Source: Bacteroidia bacterium (GTDB lineage: Bacteria; Bacteroidota; Bacteroidia; B-17B0; Aurantibacillaceae). Taken from it: DNA of 64,000 bases. The stretch lies in assembly GCA_025455485.1 (NCBI GenBank), contig JALOMJ010000003.1, positions 1 to 64,000 of the forward strand. The letters run 5' to 3'. Below, one piece after another: positions 44,894 through 53,305 of this stretch. Below the pieces are notes generated by a model that was given only the letters and a program-made list of their open reading frames with translations, did no database searches and was not told the origin of the DNA. Position 1 is the first letter of the stretch. The number at the start of each line of letters is the position of its first letter. Made by a program: the position numbers and the translations under genes.

Positions 44894-45735
44894 ATAGATG
44901 CAATCAGTATCGGGTTTTTTTGCCGTTAGCAACATGTCTGTTACTCATGGCCGCATGCTCACCTGAACGCAAGGATGAACCAAATGTTCCGCTGATGCAA
45001 ACGCCAATTAAAGAGCGCGCGCCCATAATTTCCTATACCTTAGTAAATACATATCCTCACGATTCTACTTGTTATACACAAGGTTTTTTGTTTCATAAAG
45101 GTCAATTGATTGAAAGCACAGGGGCCCCACAAAACATTTCCTATACCCGTTCATTAATCGGCATTGTTGACCTTAAAACCGGTAAGATGGACATAAAAGC
45201 AGAGATTGACAGAAATAAATATTTTGGAGAAGGCATTGCTGTTGTGAACAATAAAATTTTTCAACTTACGTATACGAATAGGCTTGGCTTTATATACGAC
45301 GCTAACACGTTTCAGAACCTGGGACAATTTGGTTATGTGAACTCCGAAGGCTGGGGACTTACCAGCAACGGGAAAGAACTCATTATGAGTGATGGCAGCA
45401 ACGCCTTGAGTTTTATGGACCCTGATAAATTAAATGTAACAAAAACAATTTTGGTATCAGACAAGGGCTATGCCGTAGACTTATTAAACGAACTGGAATA
45501 TATTAATGGCTATGTTTACGCCAACATCTACACCACCAGTATAATCGTAAAAATTGATCCACAAACCGGGGAGGTGATAGGCAAACTTGATATTAATGAT
45601 TTATTTGTTAATTCACGCAAGCGTTATGGGGCAAGCGCAGAAACAAATGGCATTGCTTACAACCCGGATACTGATAAAATTTATGTAACAGGTAAACTTT
45701 GGCCCTGCATTTATGAAATCAGCTTTCCGCATTGA
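44890..45735 (+). CDS. glutaminyl-peptide cyclotransferase (lipoprotein)
   Basis: The 281-residue protein has a lipoprotein signal peptide with lipobox 'MAAC-S' (Cys about 23). A five-bladed beta-propeller of the plant/bacterial glutaminyl cyclase type follows: 'TYPHDSTCYTQGFLF', 'YFGEGIAVVNNKIFQLTY', 'EGWGLTSNGKELIMSDG', 'ETNGIAYNPDTDKIYVTGKLWP'. These enzymes form N-terminal pyroglutamate on exported proteins; several T9SS and SusD-like proteins start with Gln after signal cleavage, so periplasmic substrates are plausible. The coupling to cysS by ATGA overlap is tight. Confidence 0.92.
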   Translation: MNRCNQYRVFLPLATCLLLMAACSPERKDEPNVPLMQTPIKERAPIISYTLVNTYPHDSTCYTQGFLFHKGQLIESTGAPQNISYTRSLIGIVDLKTGKMDIKAEIDRNKYFGEGIAVVNNKIFQLTYTNRLGFIYDANTFQNLGQFGYVNSEGWGLTSNGKELIMSDGSNALSFMDPDKLNVTKTILVSDKGYAVDLLNELEYINGYVYANIYTTSIIVKIDPQTGEVIGKLDINDLFVNSRKRYGASAETNGIAYNPDTDKIYVTGKLWPCIYEISFPH

Positions 45736-45762
45736 CCCATTGAACAGTCGCTCTATATTTAG

Positions 45763-45954
45763 TTAAGCCTTTTTGGTTCTTATCAATTGACTACCATTGA
45801 TGCAAATGGACGCTTGCTTTTAGATACAAAAGTTTCGCATCATGAAAAACTTGACATCCGTGATTTTCCTGAGGGCATTCTGTTTTTAAAGCTTTTTAAC
45901 CCGGACTCAAATGGCAGCTGGTTAATGAAAATACTCATTAGCAGAAGCCGTTAG
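45763..45954 (+). pseudogene. orphan T9SS C-terminal sorting-domain remnant
   Basis: A 63-codon open stretch preceded by an in-frame TAG reads '...IDANGRLLLDTKV', 'DIRDFPEGILFLKLF' and ends 'MKILISRSR', the second half of a type A T9SS sorting domain. There is no start codon or upstream cargo domain, and only 27 bases separate it from the cyclase stop. It overlaps the crtY stop. It is best read as the tail of a lost secreted-protein gene, marking a past rearrangement at the edge of the carotenoid cluster. Confidence 0.65.
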
Positions 45955-47105
45955 GGTGTAAAAAGTTTTTTTATGGCTGAAGGCAAAAACAGGCCCTTGT
46001 CAACGGACGATGTGATTTTTAATTCTGTGCCTGGATTGGAGTCTTCGTTTAAAAAATCAAGCAAATCTTCAATCTTGTTTTTTTTGAATAAGCGCATGAA
46101 CACAAGCCGGCCTTCTTGTTTTTTTTGATGTAAAACATCCAGCATAATCTTATCGTAATACAAGAAACGGTTTTTTTGGCGCGGTTCAGTTGGAAGGGAT
46201 TTACCGTTTTCGAGTTGGAAAACCAATTGGGCGGTGTACTTTTGAATAAAATAAAACGTGTAGCCCGTACTTGGTTTGCTATGCCCTCCTGCAGTTCCAA
46301 TGTTAATTACCCGTTTACCAAATGGGTTAACAAATGGGCTTTCGGCCATAGGAATACTCCCCGTTTCGGTTTCTAAAACAGAGTAGGCGATGCCCGGGTG
46401 TTTGTTTTCTATGTAAGCCTGCAGTTTCCGGGTATATTCTTCTGGTTTTAGGGCTTTTTGAGAGAAACCCGTGTATTCAATAAGCGCTTTGGTTTTGGAG
46501 TAGGGAATAACATAGTAAAAGCGAAAATCGTCTTCCTGATCAGTTGTAAAATCCATAAATACCGGACATGCATCGTCAAAGCTGTTTTCTTTTGTTTCTA
46601 TTATCCAGCCAGTAAAATGCTGCACATAATTCACGTGTTTTGGCTTAACCTTTTGTAAACGAAAGGCAGAATTAAAAATCAGTTTGGCGCTATAAGTTCC
46701 ATTACTGCATTTTGCCTCCGCAGCATTTTCCAGACTCACCAGGCTTTTCAGTTCATCCTGAATAAATTCAAACCGAGGATCTTTTTTTAGTTGATCCAAA
46801 CAATAGGTGTAAAAGTCAATTCCCCTAATCAGGTTGTAGTGATAGGCACCCAAATCGTATTTTTTATTAAAATCGGGAGCTAAAAACCGGAACTGCTTCC
46901 ATCGTTTCAGAACAATGGGATCATACCAGGCCACAGCCTCTTTGCTCCAAAAACACCAGGTTCTGTCGTTTTGGTTTTTAAGTGCTTTATCAATTACTAA
47001 AACCTTATTAAACGCAACCTTGGATTGGCTGAGTTGTATTGCAAGCGAGAGGCCAGCGCAACCCATGCCCGCAATAATAAAATCGTATTCTAAATTTGCG
47101 TTCAA
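45951..47105 (-). CDS. crtY: lycopene beta-cyclase (CrtY type)
   Basis: The 384-residue FAD/NAD-dependent cyclase has 'DFIIAGMGCAGLSLAIQL' (about 8-25) for dinucleotide binding, 'NDRTWCFW', 'FTGWIIET', 'MDFTTDQ' and 'GTAGGHSKPSTGYTF', all typical of CrtY. It forms beta-rings on lycopene; with CruF in the same operon it may act on one end only to give gamma-carotene. The start is a TTG at 47105 overlapping the crtZ TGA (TTGA), so it is translationally coupled. It is the last gene of crtD-cruF-crtZ-crtY. Confidence 0.93.
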   Translation of the reverse strand: MNANLEYDFIIAGMGCAGLSLAIQLSQSKVAFNKVLVIDKALKNQNDRTWCFWSKEAVAWYDPIVLKRWKQFRFLAPDFNKKYDLGAYHYNLIRGIDFYTYCLDQLKKDPRFEFIQDELKSLVSLENAAEAKCSNGTYSAKLIFNSAFRLQKVKPKHVNYVQHFTGWIIETKENSFDDACPVFMDFTTDQEDDFRFYYVIPYSKTKALIEYTGFSQKALKPEEYTRKLQAYIENKHPGIAYSVLETETGSIPMAESPFVNPFGKRVINIGTAGGHSKPSTGYTFYFIQKYTAQLVFQLENGKSLPTEPRQKNRFLYYDKIMLDVLHQKKQEGRLVFMRLFKKNKIEDLLDFLNEDSNPGTELKITSSVDKGLFLPSAIKKLFTP

Positions 47106-47590
47106 GCCCCTGTTGATTTTCCGGCGGCTTTCAGTTTTCGGGCCTCTTTAAAATATTTAGGATGTATAATTAACATTCCAAAACTCTCGCCATCTTCTTT
47201 TCCAAGGTGCTTGTGGTGCATTTTGTGAGCGCGACGCAGCGCTAAAACATACAAGTTGGTAGATTTTGTTAGGATTTTAAAACGTTGATGGATGATGACG
47301 TCGTGCACAAAAAAATAAGCCAAACCATAAAGCGCAATGCCAAATCCAATAAAGGTATACCAGGCAAAGCCATTTTTTGCACCAAAGAATATGAGAAGAA
47401 AGCTGGGTATGGCATACATCATAAAAAACAAGTCGTTACGCTCAAACCAACTGTCATGGTCTTTTTTGTGATGGTCGGAATGAAAAAACCACATCGAGCC
47501 GTGCATGATGTATTTGTGGTTAGCCCAGGCTGAAAATTCAGTGAGCACAAATGTGATGAGCACAATAGAAAGATTGATTAAAACAGTCAT
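47102..47590 (-). CDS. crtZ: beta-carotene 3-hydroxylase (CrtZ)
   Basis: The 162-residue membrane di-iron hydroxylase shows the His clusters of the fatty-acid hydroxylase superfamily: 'HKYIMH' (25-30), 'HSDHH' (37-41), 'HDVIIH' and 'HKMHHKH', embedded in about four hydrophobic helices. It places a hydroxyl at C3 of the beta-ring. The track's longer start at 47668 lies within cruF; the ATG at 47590 is preferred, four bases from the cruF stop. It overlaps crtY by TTGA. Confidence 0.95.
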   Translation of the reverse strand: MTVLINLSIVLITFVLTEFSAWANHKYIMHGSMWFFHSDHHKKDHDSWFERNDLFFMMYAIPSFLLIFFGAKNGFAWYTFIGFGIALYGLAYFFVHDVIIHQRFKILTKSTNLYVLALRRAHKMHHKHLGKEDGESFGMLIIHPKYFKEARKLKAAGKSTGA

Positions 47591-47594
47591 GATT

Positions 47595-48230
47595 TTACAA
47601 AGGTAAACGATTAGACAAGAAAATTGTTCCAAAAAACAGCACCTGCAGCAGTAAAATATACACTGCAATACGGAAATTGCCTTTATGCAAAGGATTAAAA
47701 AACAAAAAGGCCCCTAAAAAAGACACCAAAAACCAACCCACATAATTGTGAAGTCCTGCAATACCTTCTTTAAAGTACCAATAATCGAGTTGAGCGGCAC
47801 TTTGTTCCATTAAGCAATCAATGCCTGTAATCAGAAGCGATGCCAGCAAGGGTGTCAGCAGCGGGTGGCTTACAACCGAGCCTACCGCAAGAAGTCCTGC
47901 AGTAACTATCAGGGCCCAATTAAGCGAAATTAATACGGGCACGCCTTGAATTTTTGGGCCAAGGGCCCCGCCATACCAATACTCACCAAAAACCAGTCCG
48001 GTTTTTACACCCAACCATTCACTCAAAAATCCCAGAAAGGCCACGCCCGAGAACGCTAAAGCGTATCTCCATGTGGTAATGGGTTGATAGAGCAAAAATA
48101 CGGCGCTCGTAAGCAAGAGGCTGATGGGTGTAAACGGAAGAAAAAAGGAGGGTTTGAGCACCATGCCAATGGATCCGGAAACATATACCAAAAGCAGAAA
48201 ATAAAAAAGAAACGAACGAATTTTTGTCAT
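47595..48230 (-). CDS. cruF: carotenoid 1',2'-hydratase (CruF-like)
   Basis: The 211-residue protein has about seven hydrophobic helices and no dinucleotide motif. 'EWLGVKTGLVFGEYWYGGALGPKIQGVPVLISLNW' and 'DCLMEQSAAQLDYWYF' match the CruF/bisanhydrobacterioruberin hydratase family (DUF422). It adds water across the 1',2' double bond of the acyclic end of gamma-carotene, making the substrate for CrtD. Its ATG overlaps the crtD TGA as ATGA. Inner membrane. The symbol is by family and context. Confidence 0.87.
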   Translation of the reverse strand: MTKIRSFLFYFLLLVYVSGSIGMVLKPSFFLPFTPISLLLTSAVFLLYQPITTWRYALAFSGVAFLGFLSEWLGVKTGLVFGEYWYGGALGPKIQGVPVLISLNWALIVTAGLLAVGSVVSHPLLTPLLASLLITGIDCLMEQSAAQLDYWYFKEGIAGLHNYVGWFLVSFLGAFLFFNPLHKGNFRIAVYILLLQVLFFGTIFLSNRLPL

Positions 48231-49696
48231 TTTTCTTTCTCTTCAATTAGCTGAGTGACAATTTTTGCACTTAACAAACACAAAGGAATGCCACCTCCTG
48301 GATGTACACTGCCGCCCGCAAAGTATAAACCCTTAATTTTTTTACTGTAATTGGCGTGACGTAAAAACGCAGAGAACCGCGAGTTGCTGGCATTACCATA
48401 CAAGGAGCCGCCAACAGAGGAAGTTTGCAATTCAATGCCATGCGGGTCCAAAATGGCTTCGTTATCAATGAAGGCTTCGATGTTGGTTTTTAAAACACGG
48501 TTAATTTTTTCAACCACGCTTTTTCTTAAGCCTGTTGTATAGGCGATTTGCTCTCTGCTCTTGTTGTGAGGCACATTTATCATCACAAACCAGTTTTCGC
48601 AGCCGCTGGGCGCATCCTCCTTACAATATTTTGAGGTGATGTTTATGTAAATGGTGGGATCGTAATAAGGTGACTGCTCCTGAAACAAACATCGAAATTC
48701 TTCTTTGTAATCGTTTGAAAACAAAATGTTGTGCAAGCCCAATTCTGAAAATTCTTTTTTAATCCCCCAGTAAAAAACAAAGGCTGAACTGGATTTTTCC
48801 TGTTCGAGTAATTTTTTTGGAGTAAATTCCCGAGGAAGAAGTTTTTTATAAAAGGCACTCATGTCCATATCGCTTAGCACAATGTCGGATGCATAGGTGC
48901 GGCCATTGCTAAGCAAACCGCAAGCCCGATAGTCTTGCAAAATAACTTTTTCAACGGCATGATTAAAATAAAATTCAACTCCCAGATTCTTTGCCAAAGC
49001 AAAAAGGTGTTCTGTAATTTGGTGCATGCCTCTTTCAGGGAGATAGGCCCCCAAATTAAATTCCAAGTGAGGAATCAGGTTCAATAATGCCGGCGCTCTG
49101 TAAGGGTCAGAACCGTTATACGTTGCGTAGCGGTCGAACATCTGAACGGTTTTTTGGTTTTTAAACCGTTTGGCATTGATTTCGTGCATGCTGCTTAATA
49201 AGTGCAGGTAAGGCGCGCGCAAAATACCGCGCAGGGTTGCAAAACGAAACAGGTTTTTAAATCGGGAAAGCGATTGTTCCAGAAACAAACCCTTCACCGT
49301 GTTGTAATAAAACCCGCTTTTTTTAAGGTGTTTCAGAACAAAGGTTTTGTCTTCTCCCAGTTTTTCCTCAAGCTCCTGTGCAAATTTATCCGGGTTGGAA
49401 AAGGCTTTAAACCTTGTTCCGTCTTCAAAGAAATAATTAGTAATATCCTCCAGTCGCCGGTAAGTAAAAGAATTGTTATCGAATTTACTCAAACCAGTTA
49501 ATTCATCTACCAGTTCGGGTAAGGTAAACAACGACGGGCCTTTATCAAAGCGATAGGCTCCAAGCCTTAATTCACTAAGCTTTCCGCCCGGATAGCTGTT
49601 TTTTTCGAACACACGAACTGTGTGGCCTTTTGCCGCCAAACGTATGGCTGAAGCTAAACCGCCGACACCGGATCCAATTATGTTTATTGTTTTAAT
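48227..49696 (-). CDS. crtD: 1'-hydroxycarotenoid 3',4'-desaturase (CrtD-like), apparent ATT start
   Basis: The ORF track begins at a TTG (49639) that loses the FAD-binding motif. The frame is open upstream to 49708 and reads 'KTINIIGSGVGGLASAIRLAAKGHTVRVFEKN', the expected CrtI-family N-terminus with GxGxxG. The only codon placed to start it is ATT at 49696; no ATG, GTG or TTG exists there. With it the protein has 489 residues, the family norm. Other marks: 'GGSVHPGGGIPLCLLSAK' at the C-terminus. CrtD rather than CrtI is inferred from the cruF overlap and because the other desaturase pairs with crtB. Confidence 0.82.
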   Translation of the reverse strand: MKTINIIGSGVGGLASAIRLAAKGHTVRVFEKNSYPGGKLSELRLGAYRFDKGPSLFTLPELVDELTGLSKFDNNSFTYRRLEDITNYFFEDGTRFKAFSNPDKFAQELEEKLGEDKTFVLKHLKKSGFYYNTVKGLFLEQSLSRFKNLFRFATLRGILRAPYLHLLSSMHEINAKRFKNQKTVQMFDRYATYNGSDPYRAPALLNLIPHLEFNLGAYLPERGMHQITEHLFALAKNLGVEFYFNHAVEKVILQDYRACGLLSNGRTYASDIVLSDMDMSAFYKKLLPREFTPKKLLEQEKSSSAFVFYWGIKKEFSELGLHNILFSNDYKEEFRCLFQEQSPYYDPTIYINITSKYCKEDAPSGCENWFVMINVPHNKSREQIAYTTGLRKSVVEKINRVLKTNIEAFIDNEAILDPHGIELQTSSVGGSLYGNASNSRFSAFLRHANYSKKIKGLYFAGGSVHPGGGIPLCLLSAKIVTQLIEEKEK

Positions 49697-49761
49697 GAGT
49701 TTAAAGGCTTATCTTGGCAATAAACTTAAACAAAATTCCACAAGAATTGTTGAGACTTTAG
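49697..49761. promoter_or_regulatory. divergent control region of the carotenoid cluster
   Basis: The 65 bases between crtD and crtI must hold both promoters. A GTTTAA/TTAAAC inverted pair (49699-49704 and 49726-49731) is separated by 21 bases, and a similar TTGTTTAACAAAC lies before crtB at 51241-51253. No exact TAnnTTTG is present. A CarH-type operator here is possible but unproven. Confidence 0.4.
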
Positions 49762-51240
49762 ATGCAGAAGAAAGAAAAAGTAGCCATTATTGGAGCAGGG
49801 TTCAGTGGCTTGTCCACGGCTTGTTATCTGGCCAAGGCCGGACACGAGGTTGTTGTGTATGAAAAGCACGATATGGCAGGAGGTCGTGCCAGAACCTATT
49901 CTCAAGATGGATTTTTGTTTGATATGGGTCCCAGTTGGTACTGGATGCCTGATGTGTTTGAAAGTTTCTTTGCTGATTTTGGCAATAAGGTAAGCGATTA
50001 TTACCACCTCACCCGTTTAACTCCCGGCTACCGCGTTTTTTTTAATACCAGCCAGCAGGATGTTCCTTCAGACCTGAACGAACTGTATGCTTTGTTTGAA
50101 CAACTTGAACCCGGCAGCAGCGGCAAACTTAAGAAGTTTCTTGAGGAGGCCGAATACAAATACAAAGTTGGCATTAAAGACCTTGTTTATAAACCTGGCG
50201 TTTCTATTTCTGAGCTATTGGACGTGCGGCTTATTTCCGGCATTTTTCGTTTGGATGTATTTAAAAGCATGAGCAGCCACGTTCGAAAACTTTTTAAAAA
50301 CGAGCAACTCATCCAGATACTTGAATTTCCCGTTTTATTTTTGGGCGCACTTCCTCAAAAAACACCCGCTCTTTACAGTTTAATGAATTATGCCGACTTG
50401 GTGCTTGGCACCTGGTACCCCATGGGTGGCATGCAAAAAATTGCTGAAGGCATGCGAACGCTCGCTCAAGAGTTGGGTGTAAAATTTGAAACCGGCGTTA
50501 ACATCGAAAAAATAAACGTTGAGCAGGGTTTTGCAAAGACACTTTTGGCGGAAAAGGAGTTCAATGGTTTTAAGGCCCTGGTGTCTTCAGCCGATTATCA
50601 TTTTACCGAACAAAAATTATTGGAACCGCAGTATCGGCAATACAGCGAAAAGTATTGGAATTCCAGAAAAATGGCACCCAGCAGCCTTATCTATTATTTG
50701 GGCGTTAGAGGAAAAGTGCCGGGCATTTTGCACCACAATTTGTTTTTTGATGAGGATTTCGGTCAGCATGCCCAGGACATTTATGGCACAGCAGCCTGGC
50801 CCCAAAAGCCCTTGTTTTATATGTGCTGTCCAAGCAAAACAGACAACACTGTTGCTCCGGAGGGCAACGAAAACCTCTTTGTGCTCATTCCAATTGCCCC
50901 CGGTTTAGAGGACAACAAAGCCATTCGCGATAAGTACTTTGAGATGATTAATCAAAGGGTGTTAAACAAAACGGGCTTTAATTTGAAAGAGAATTTGCTG
51001 CATTACAGAGATTACGGTCCCGGTAATTTTAAAACGGATTACAACGCATTTAAAGGCAACGCCTATGGTTTGGCCAACACCTTACTGCAAACCGCTCATT
51101 TAAAGCCATCTATAAAGAACAAGAAAGTAAAAAACCTGTTTTATACCGGTCAGCTAACCGTGCCCGGACCGGGGGTGCCGCCCGCATTAATTTCTGGAAA
51201 ACTGGCGGCACAGCAAGTTTTAAACTTTTTTAAGGATTGA
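49762..51240 (+). CDS. crtI: phytoene desaturase (CrtI)
   Basis: The 492-residue FAD enzyme carries out the four desaturations from phytoene to lycopene. N-terminal 'VAIIGAGFSGLSTACYLAKAGHEVVVYEKHDMAGGRA' with 'GFLFDMGPSWYWMPDVF', a middle 'TWYPMGGMQKIAEGM', and C-terminal 'LFYTGQLTVPGPGVPPALISGKLAA' are classic CrtI. It is membrane-associated. It is divergent from crtD and directly upstream of crtB (28-base gap). Confidence 0.94.
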   Translation: MQKKEKVAIIGAGFSGLSTACYLAKAGHEVVVYEKHDMAGGRARTYSQDGFLFDMGPSWYWMPDVFESFFADFGNKVSDYYHLTRLTPGYRVFFNTSQQDVPSDLNELYALFEQLEPGSSGKLKKFLEEAEYKYKVGIKDLVYKPGVSISELLDVRLISGIFRLDVFKSMSSHVRKLFKNEQLIQILEFPVLFLGALPQKTPALYSLMNYADLVLGTWYPMGGMQKIAEGMRTLAQELGVKFETGVNIEKINVEQGFAKTLLAEKEFNGFKALVSSADYHFTEQKLLEPQYRQYSEKYWNSRKMAPSSLIYYLGVRGKVPGILHHNLFFDEDFGQHAQDIYGTAAWPQKPLFYMCCPSKTDNTVAPEGNENLFVLIPIAPGLEDNKAIRDKYFEMINQRVLNKTGFNLKENLLHYRDYGPGNFKTDYNAFKGNAYGLANTLLQTAHLKPSIKNKKVKNLFYTGQLTVPGPGVPPALISGKLAAQQVLNFFKD

Positions 51241-51268
51241 TTGTTTAACAAACTACTTCTATTATAAA

Positions 51269-52105
51269 ATGAAAGCACTTTTTGATCAAGCTTCGCGCAA
51301 AACCAGCAGAATGGTAACGAGGAAATATAGCACCTCGTTTAGTTTGGGCATAAGGTTTTTGAATGCCGATTTCCAGGATCCTATTTATGGTATTTATGGC
51401 TTTGTGCGTTTTGCCGATGAGATTGTGGATACCTTTCACAATTATGAAAAGGGTACTTTGCTGGAAGAATTTCGCAGGGATACGTTTTTGGCAATCGACA
51501 GAGGCATTAGCTTAAACCCTATACTCAACAGCTTTCAGGCCGTGGTGCACAAATACAAAATTGAACACGAACTCATTGAATGTTTTTTGAACAGCATGCA
51601 AATGGACTTAGAGAAAAAGGAGTATGCTGAAGAAGAATACAAACAATACATCCTCGGTAGTGCTGAAGTGGTTGGTTTGATGTGTTTGCGCGTATTTACT
51701 GAAAACGACCGTGAGCTGTACGATAAACTAAAGCCGCATGCCATGGCCCTTGGCTCGGCTTTCCAAAAAATTAATTTTTTGAGGGATTTGAGTGCGGATT
51801 ATGTGGGCATGGGAAGGGTGTATTTTCCGAACGTGAATTTAAGTGAGATGAACGAGAATATTAAAGCTGAGATTGAAGCTGATATAGAAAAAGATTTTGA
51901 TGAGGGTTTGTCCGGCATCAGGTTACTCCCAAAGCGTTCACGTCTTGGTGTTTATGTAGCCTACATTTACTACCGCAGTTTGTTTCGCAAAATAAAAAAA
52001 CTAAAACCGCAACACATTTTGCAAGAGAGGGTAAGAATTCCCAATCCTCAAAAAGTAATGTTATTTGCTGGTTCCTATGTGCGCAATAGCCTGAACATGT
52101 TGTAA
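51269..52105 (+). CDS. crtB: phytoene synthase (CrtB)
   Basis: The 278-residue all-helical squalene/phytoene synthase condenses two geranylgeranyl diphosphates. The first Asp-rich motif is in 'FVRFADEIVDTF' (DExxD), the second in 'QKINFLRDLSADY' (DxxxD), followed by 'GRVYFP'. The opening 'RKYSTSFSLGIRFL' is typical. Its TAA shares one base with the ATG of the following gene. It is the committed step of the pathway. Confidence 0.95.
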   Translation: MKALFDQASRKTSRMVTRKYSTSFSLGIRFLNADFQDPIYGIYGFVRFADEIVDTFHNYEKGTLLEEFRRDTFLAIDRGISLNPILNSFQAVVHKYKIEHELIECFLNSMQMDLEKKEYAEEEYKQYILGSAEVVGLMCLRVFTENDRELYDKLKPHAMALGSAFQKINFLRDLSADYVGMGRVYFPNVNLSEMNENIKAEIEADIEKDFDEGLSGIRLLPKRSRLGVYVAYIYYRSLFRKIKKLKPQHILQERVRIPNPQKVMLFAGSYVRNSLNML

Positions 52106-52593
52106 TGAAACTCGTTATTGCCCTGCTTTTGATTTCCACCGCTGTTGATTCTACAATTAAAGACTTACGAAAGCATTACGCTCTTGTTGGCGTGAATGAA
52201 GGGCATGTGAGTGAAATGCTGAATTTGAGTAAAAACTCCAATGACCCAACCGTTATGGCCTATGCGGCCGGTGCAGAAATGGCTTCAGCCCAATACAAGT
52301 TTTCTCCATTGAGTAAATTATCGGCGTTTAATTCGGGAAAGGCTAAGCTCGAGCCTATTATAAAAGCAAACCCCGAAAACGTGGAGGCAAGGTTTATACG
52401 ATACACTATTCAACTAAAGTGCCCGGCCATGTTAGGGTATAACAGAGAGTTTAAATCCGATCGCGCATATATACTTGGTGAATTGCCCGGCTTAAAAAAC
52501 AAAGAGCCGGAACTTTATAAATACATTCTGGCGTTTATGCTGATTCATGACAAACTAAGTGCTGAGGAAAAAGCGGCATTGGGTTTGAATTAA
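52105..52593 (+). CDS. small secreted protein coupled to crtB
   Basis: The 162-residue protein has a short signal peptide (about 1-16, 'LVIALLLISTAVD'). A helical body follows in which 'YAAGAEMASAQYKFSPLSKLSAF' and 'IIKANPENVEARFIRYTIQLKCPAMLGY' look TPR-like. It is not an enzyme that I recognise. TAATG coupling to crtB suggests a role connected with the carotenoid pathway or its membrane site, such as pigment handling or a scaffold, but that is inference. Confidence 0.65.
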   Translation: MKLVIALLLISTAVDSTIKDLRKHYALVGVNEGHVSEMLNLSKNSNDPTVMAYAAGAEMASAQYKFSPLSKLSAFNSGKAKLEPIIKANPENVEARFIRYTIQLKCPAMLGYNREFKSDRAYILGELPGLKNKEPELYKYILAFMLIHDKLSAEEKAALGLN

Positions 52594-52876
52594 ATCATTG
52601 GCTTGTTTAACCGCCTTTTTTGCTGGCGGCCCTATGCTTTCTACACTTAGAGTTTTATCGTTAAAAAGTATGGGTTTGTCTAAGCTCTCCAGGTTCTATT
52701 GAGATAACCGCAAGGGTTCTGTGAATAACATGTTGGTTTTACAGGAAAACTAGGTTATGGAATCCTGTTAATAAAGCTTTGTTTTGAATCCAATCAGAAT
52801 AAGCAGAGTATTAAAGAATATAGAGCACGAAACGCTAACACACTTTAAAGAAGAGGCGTTGGATCAAGACAGAACT

Positions 52877-53299
52877 ATGAACAATACAACACAAACTACA
52901 GCCTTTTACATACTTATTATCAATGGCCAGGCGGATGACCATTCGAAATTAAGAGACATCATCAACAAATTAATTCCACAATCGTATATCGAATCCATTT
53001 ATACTGAGCAAGAAAGCACAAGCTATTTTAAGAACCTGAGAGTGGCTCCCAGCTTTATTATTTTGGATGCACAATCGCAAAGCACCTCCCTGCGCTTAAC
53101 CATTTATATGATCAGACAAAACCCCGGTTTAAAAAACGTGCCGGTAGTGCTTGTGAATTCAAACCTAAGCCTGAACCAAAAACGGGAATTAAAATTTTTA
53201 GGCATCAATGAATTTTACGCAGAGCTTAGTAATCCTGTTGAAATGCGCATTCTCGCCAACGACATCAGGAGCCGATGGCTGTTGCCGCGCGGCGAATAA
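52877..53299 (+). CDS. stand-alone receiver-like (CheY-like) protein
   Basis: The 140-residue protein from the ATG at 52877 (the track start is a TTG at 52784 with an unrelated N-terminus). The fold reads as a receiver: 'FYILIINGQADDHSKL' with an acidic pair, 'PSFIILDAQSQ' with the likely phospho-Asp, 'VPVVLVNSN' with Ser, and 'GINEFYAELSN', where the conserved Lys is missing. It may therefore be a non-canonical or inactive receiver acting as a binding module. No kinase gene is adjacent. Upstream, 52594-52783 shows no gene. Confidence 0.7.
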   Translation: MNNTTQTTAFYILIINGQADDHSKLRDIINKLIPQSYIESIYTEQESTSYFKNLRVAPSFIILDAQSQSTSLRLTIYMIRQNPGLKNVPVVLVNSNLSLNQKRELKFLGINEFYAELSNPVEMRILANDIRSRWLLPRGE

Positions 53300-53305
53300 G
53301 GCCAT

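Noticed and set aside
52611-52629. CCGCC...GGCGG inverted repeat as a terminator after the crtB-linked gene
   Set aside because: The T-run is in the loop, not after the stem, so it does not fit an intrinsic terminator.
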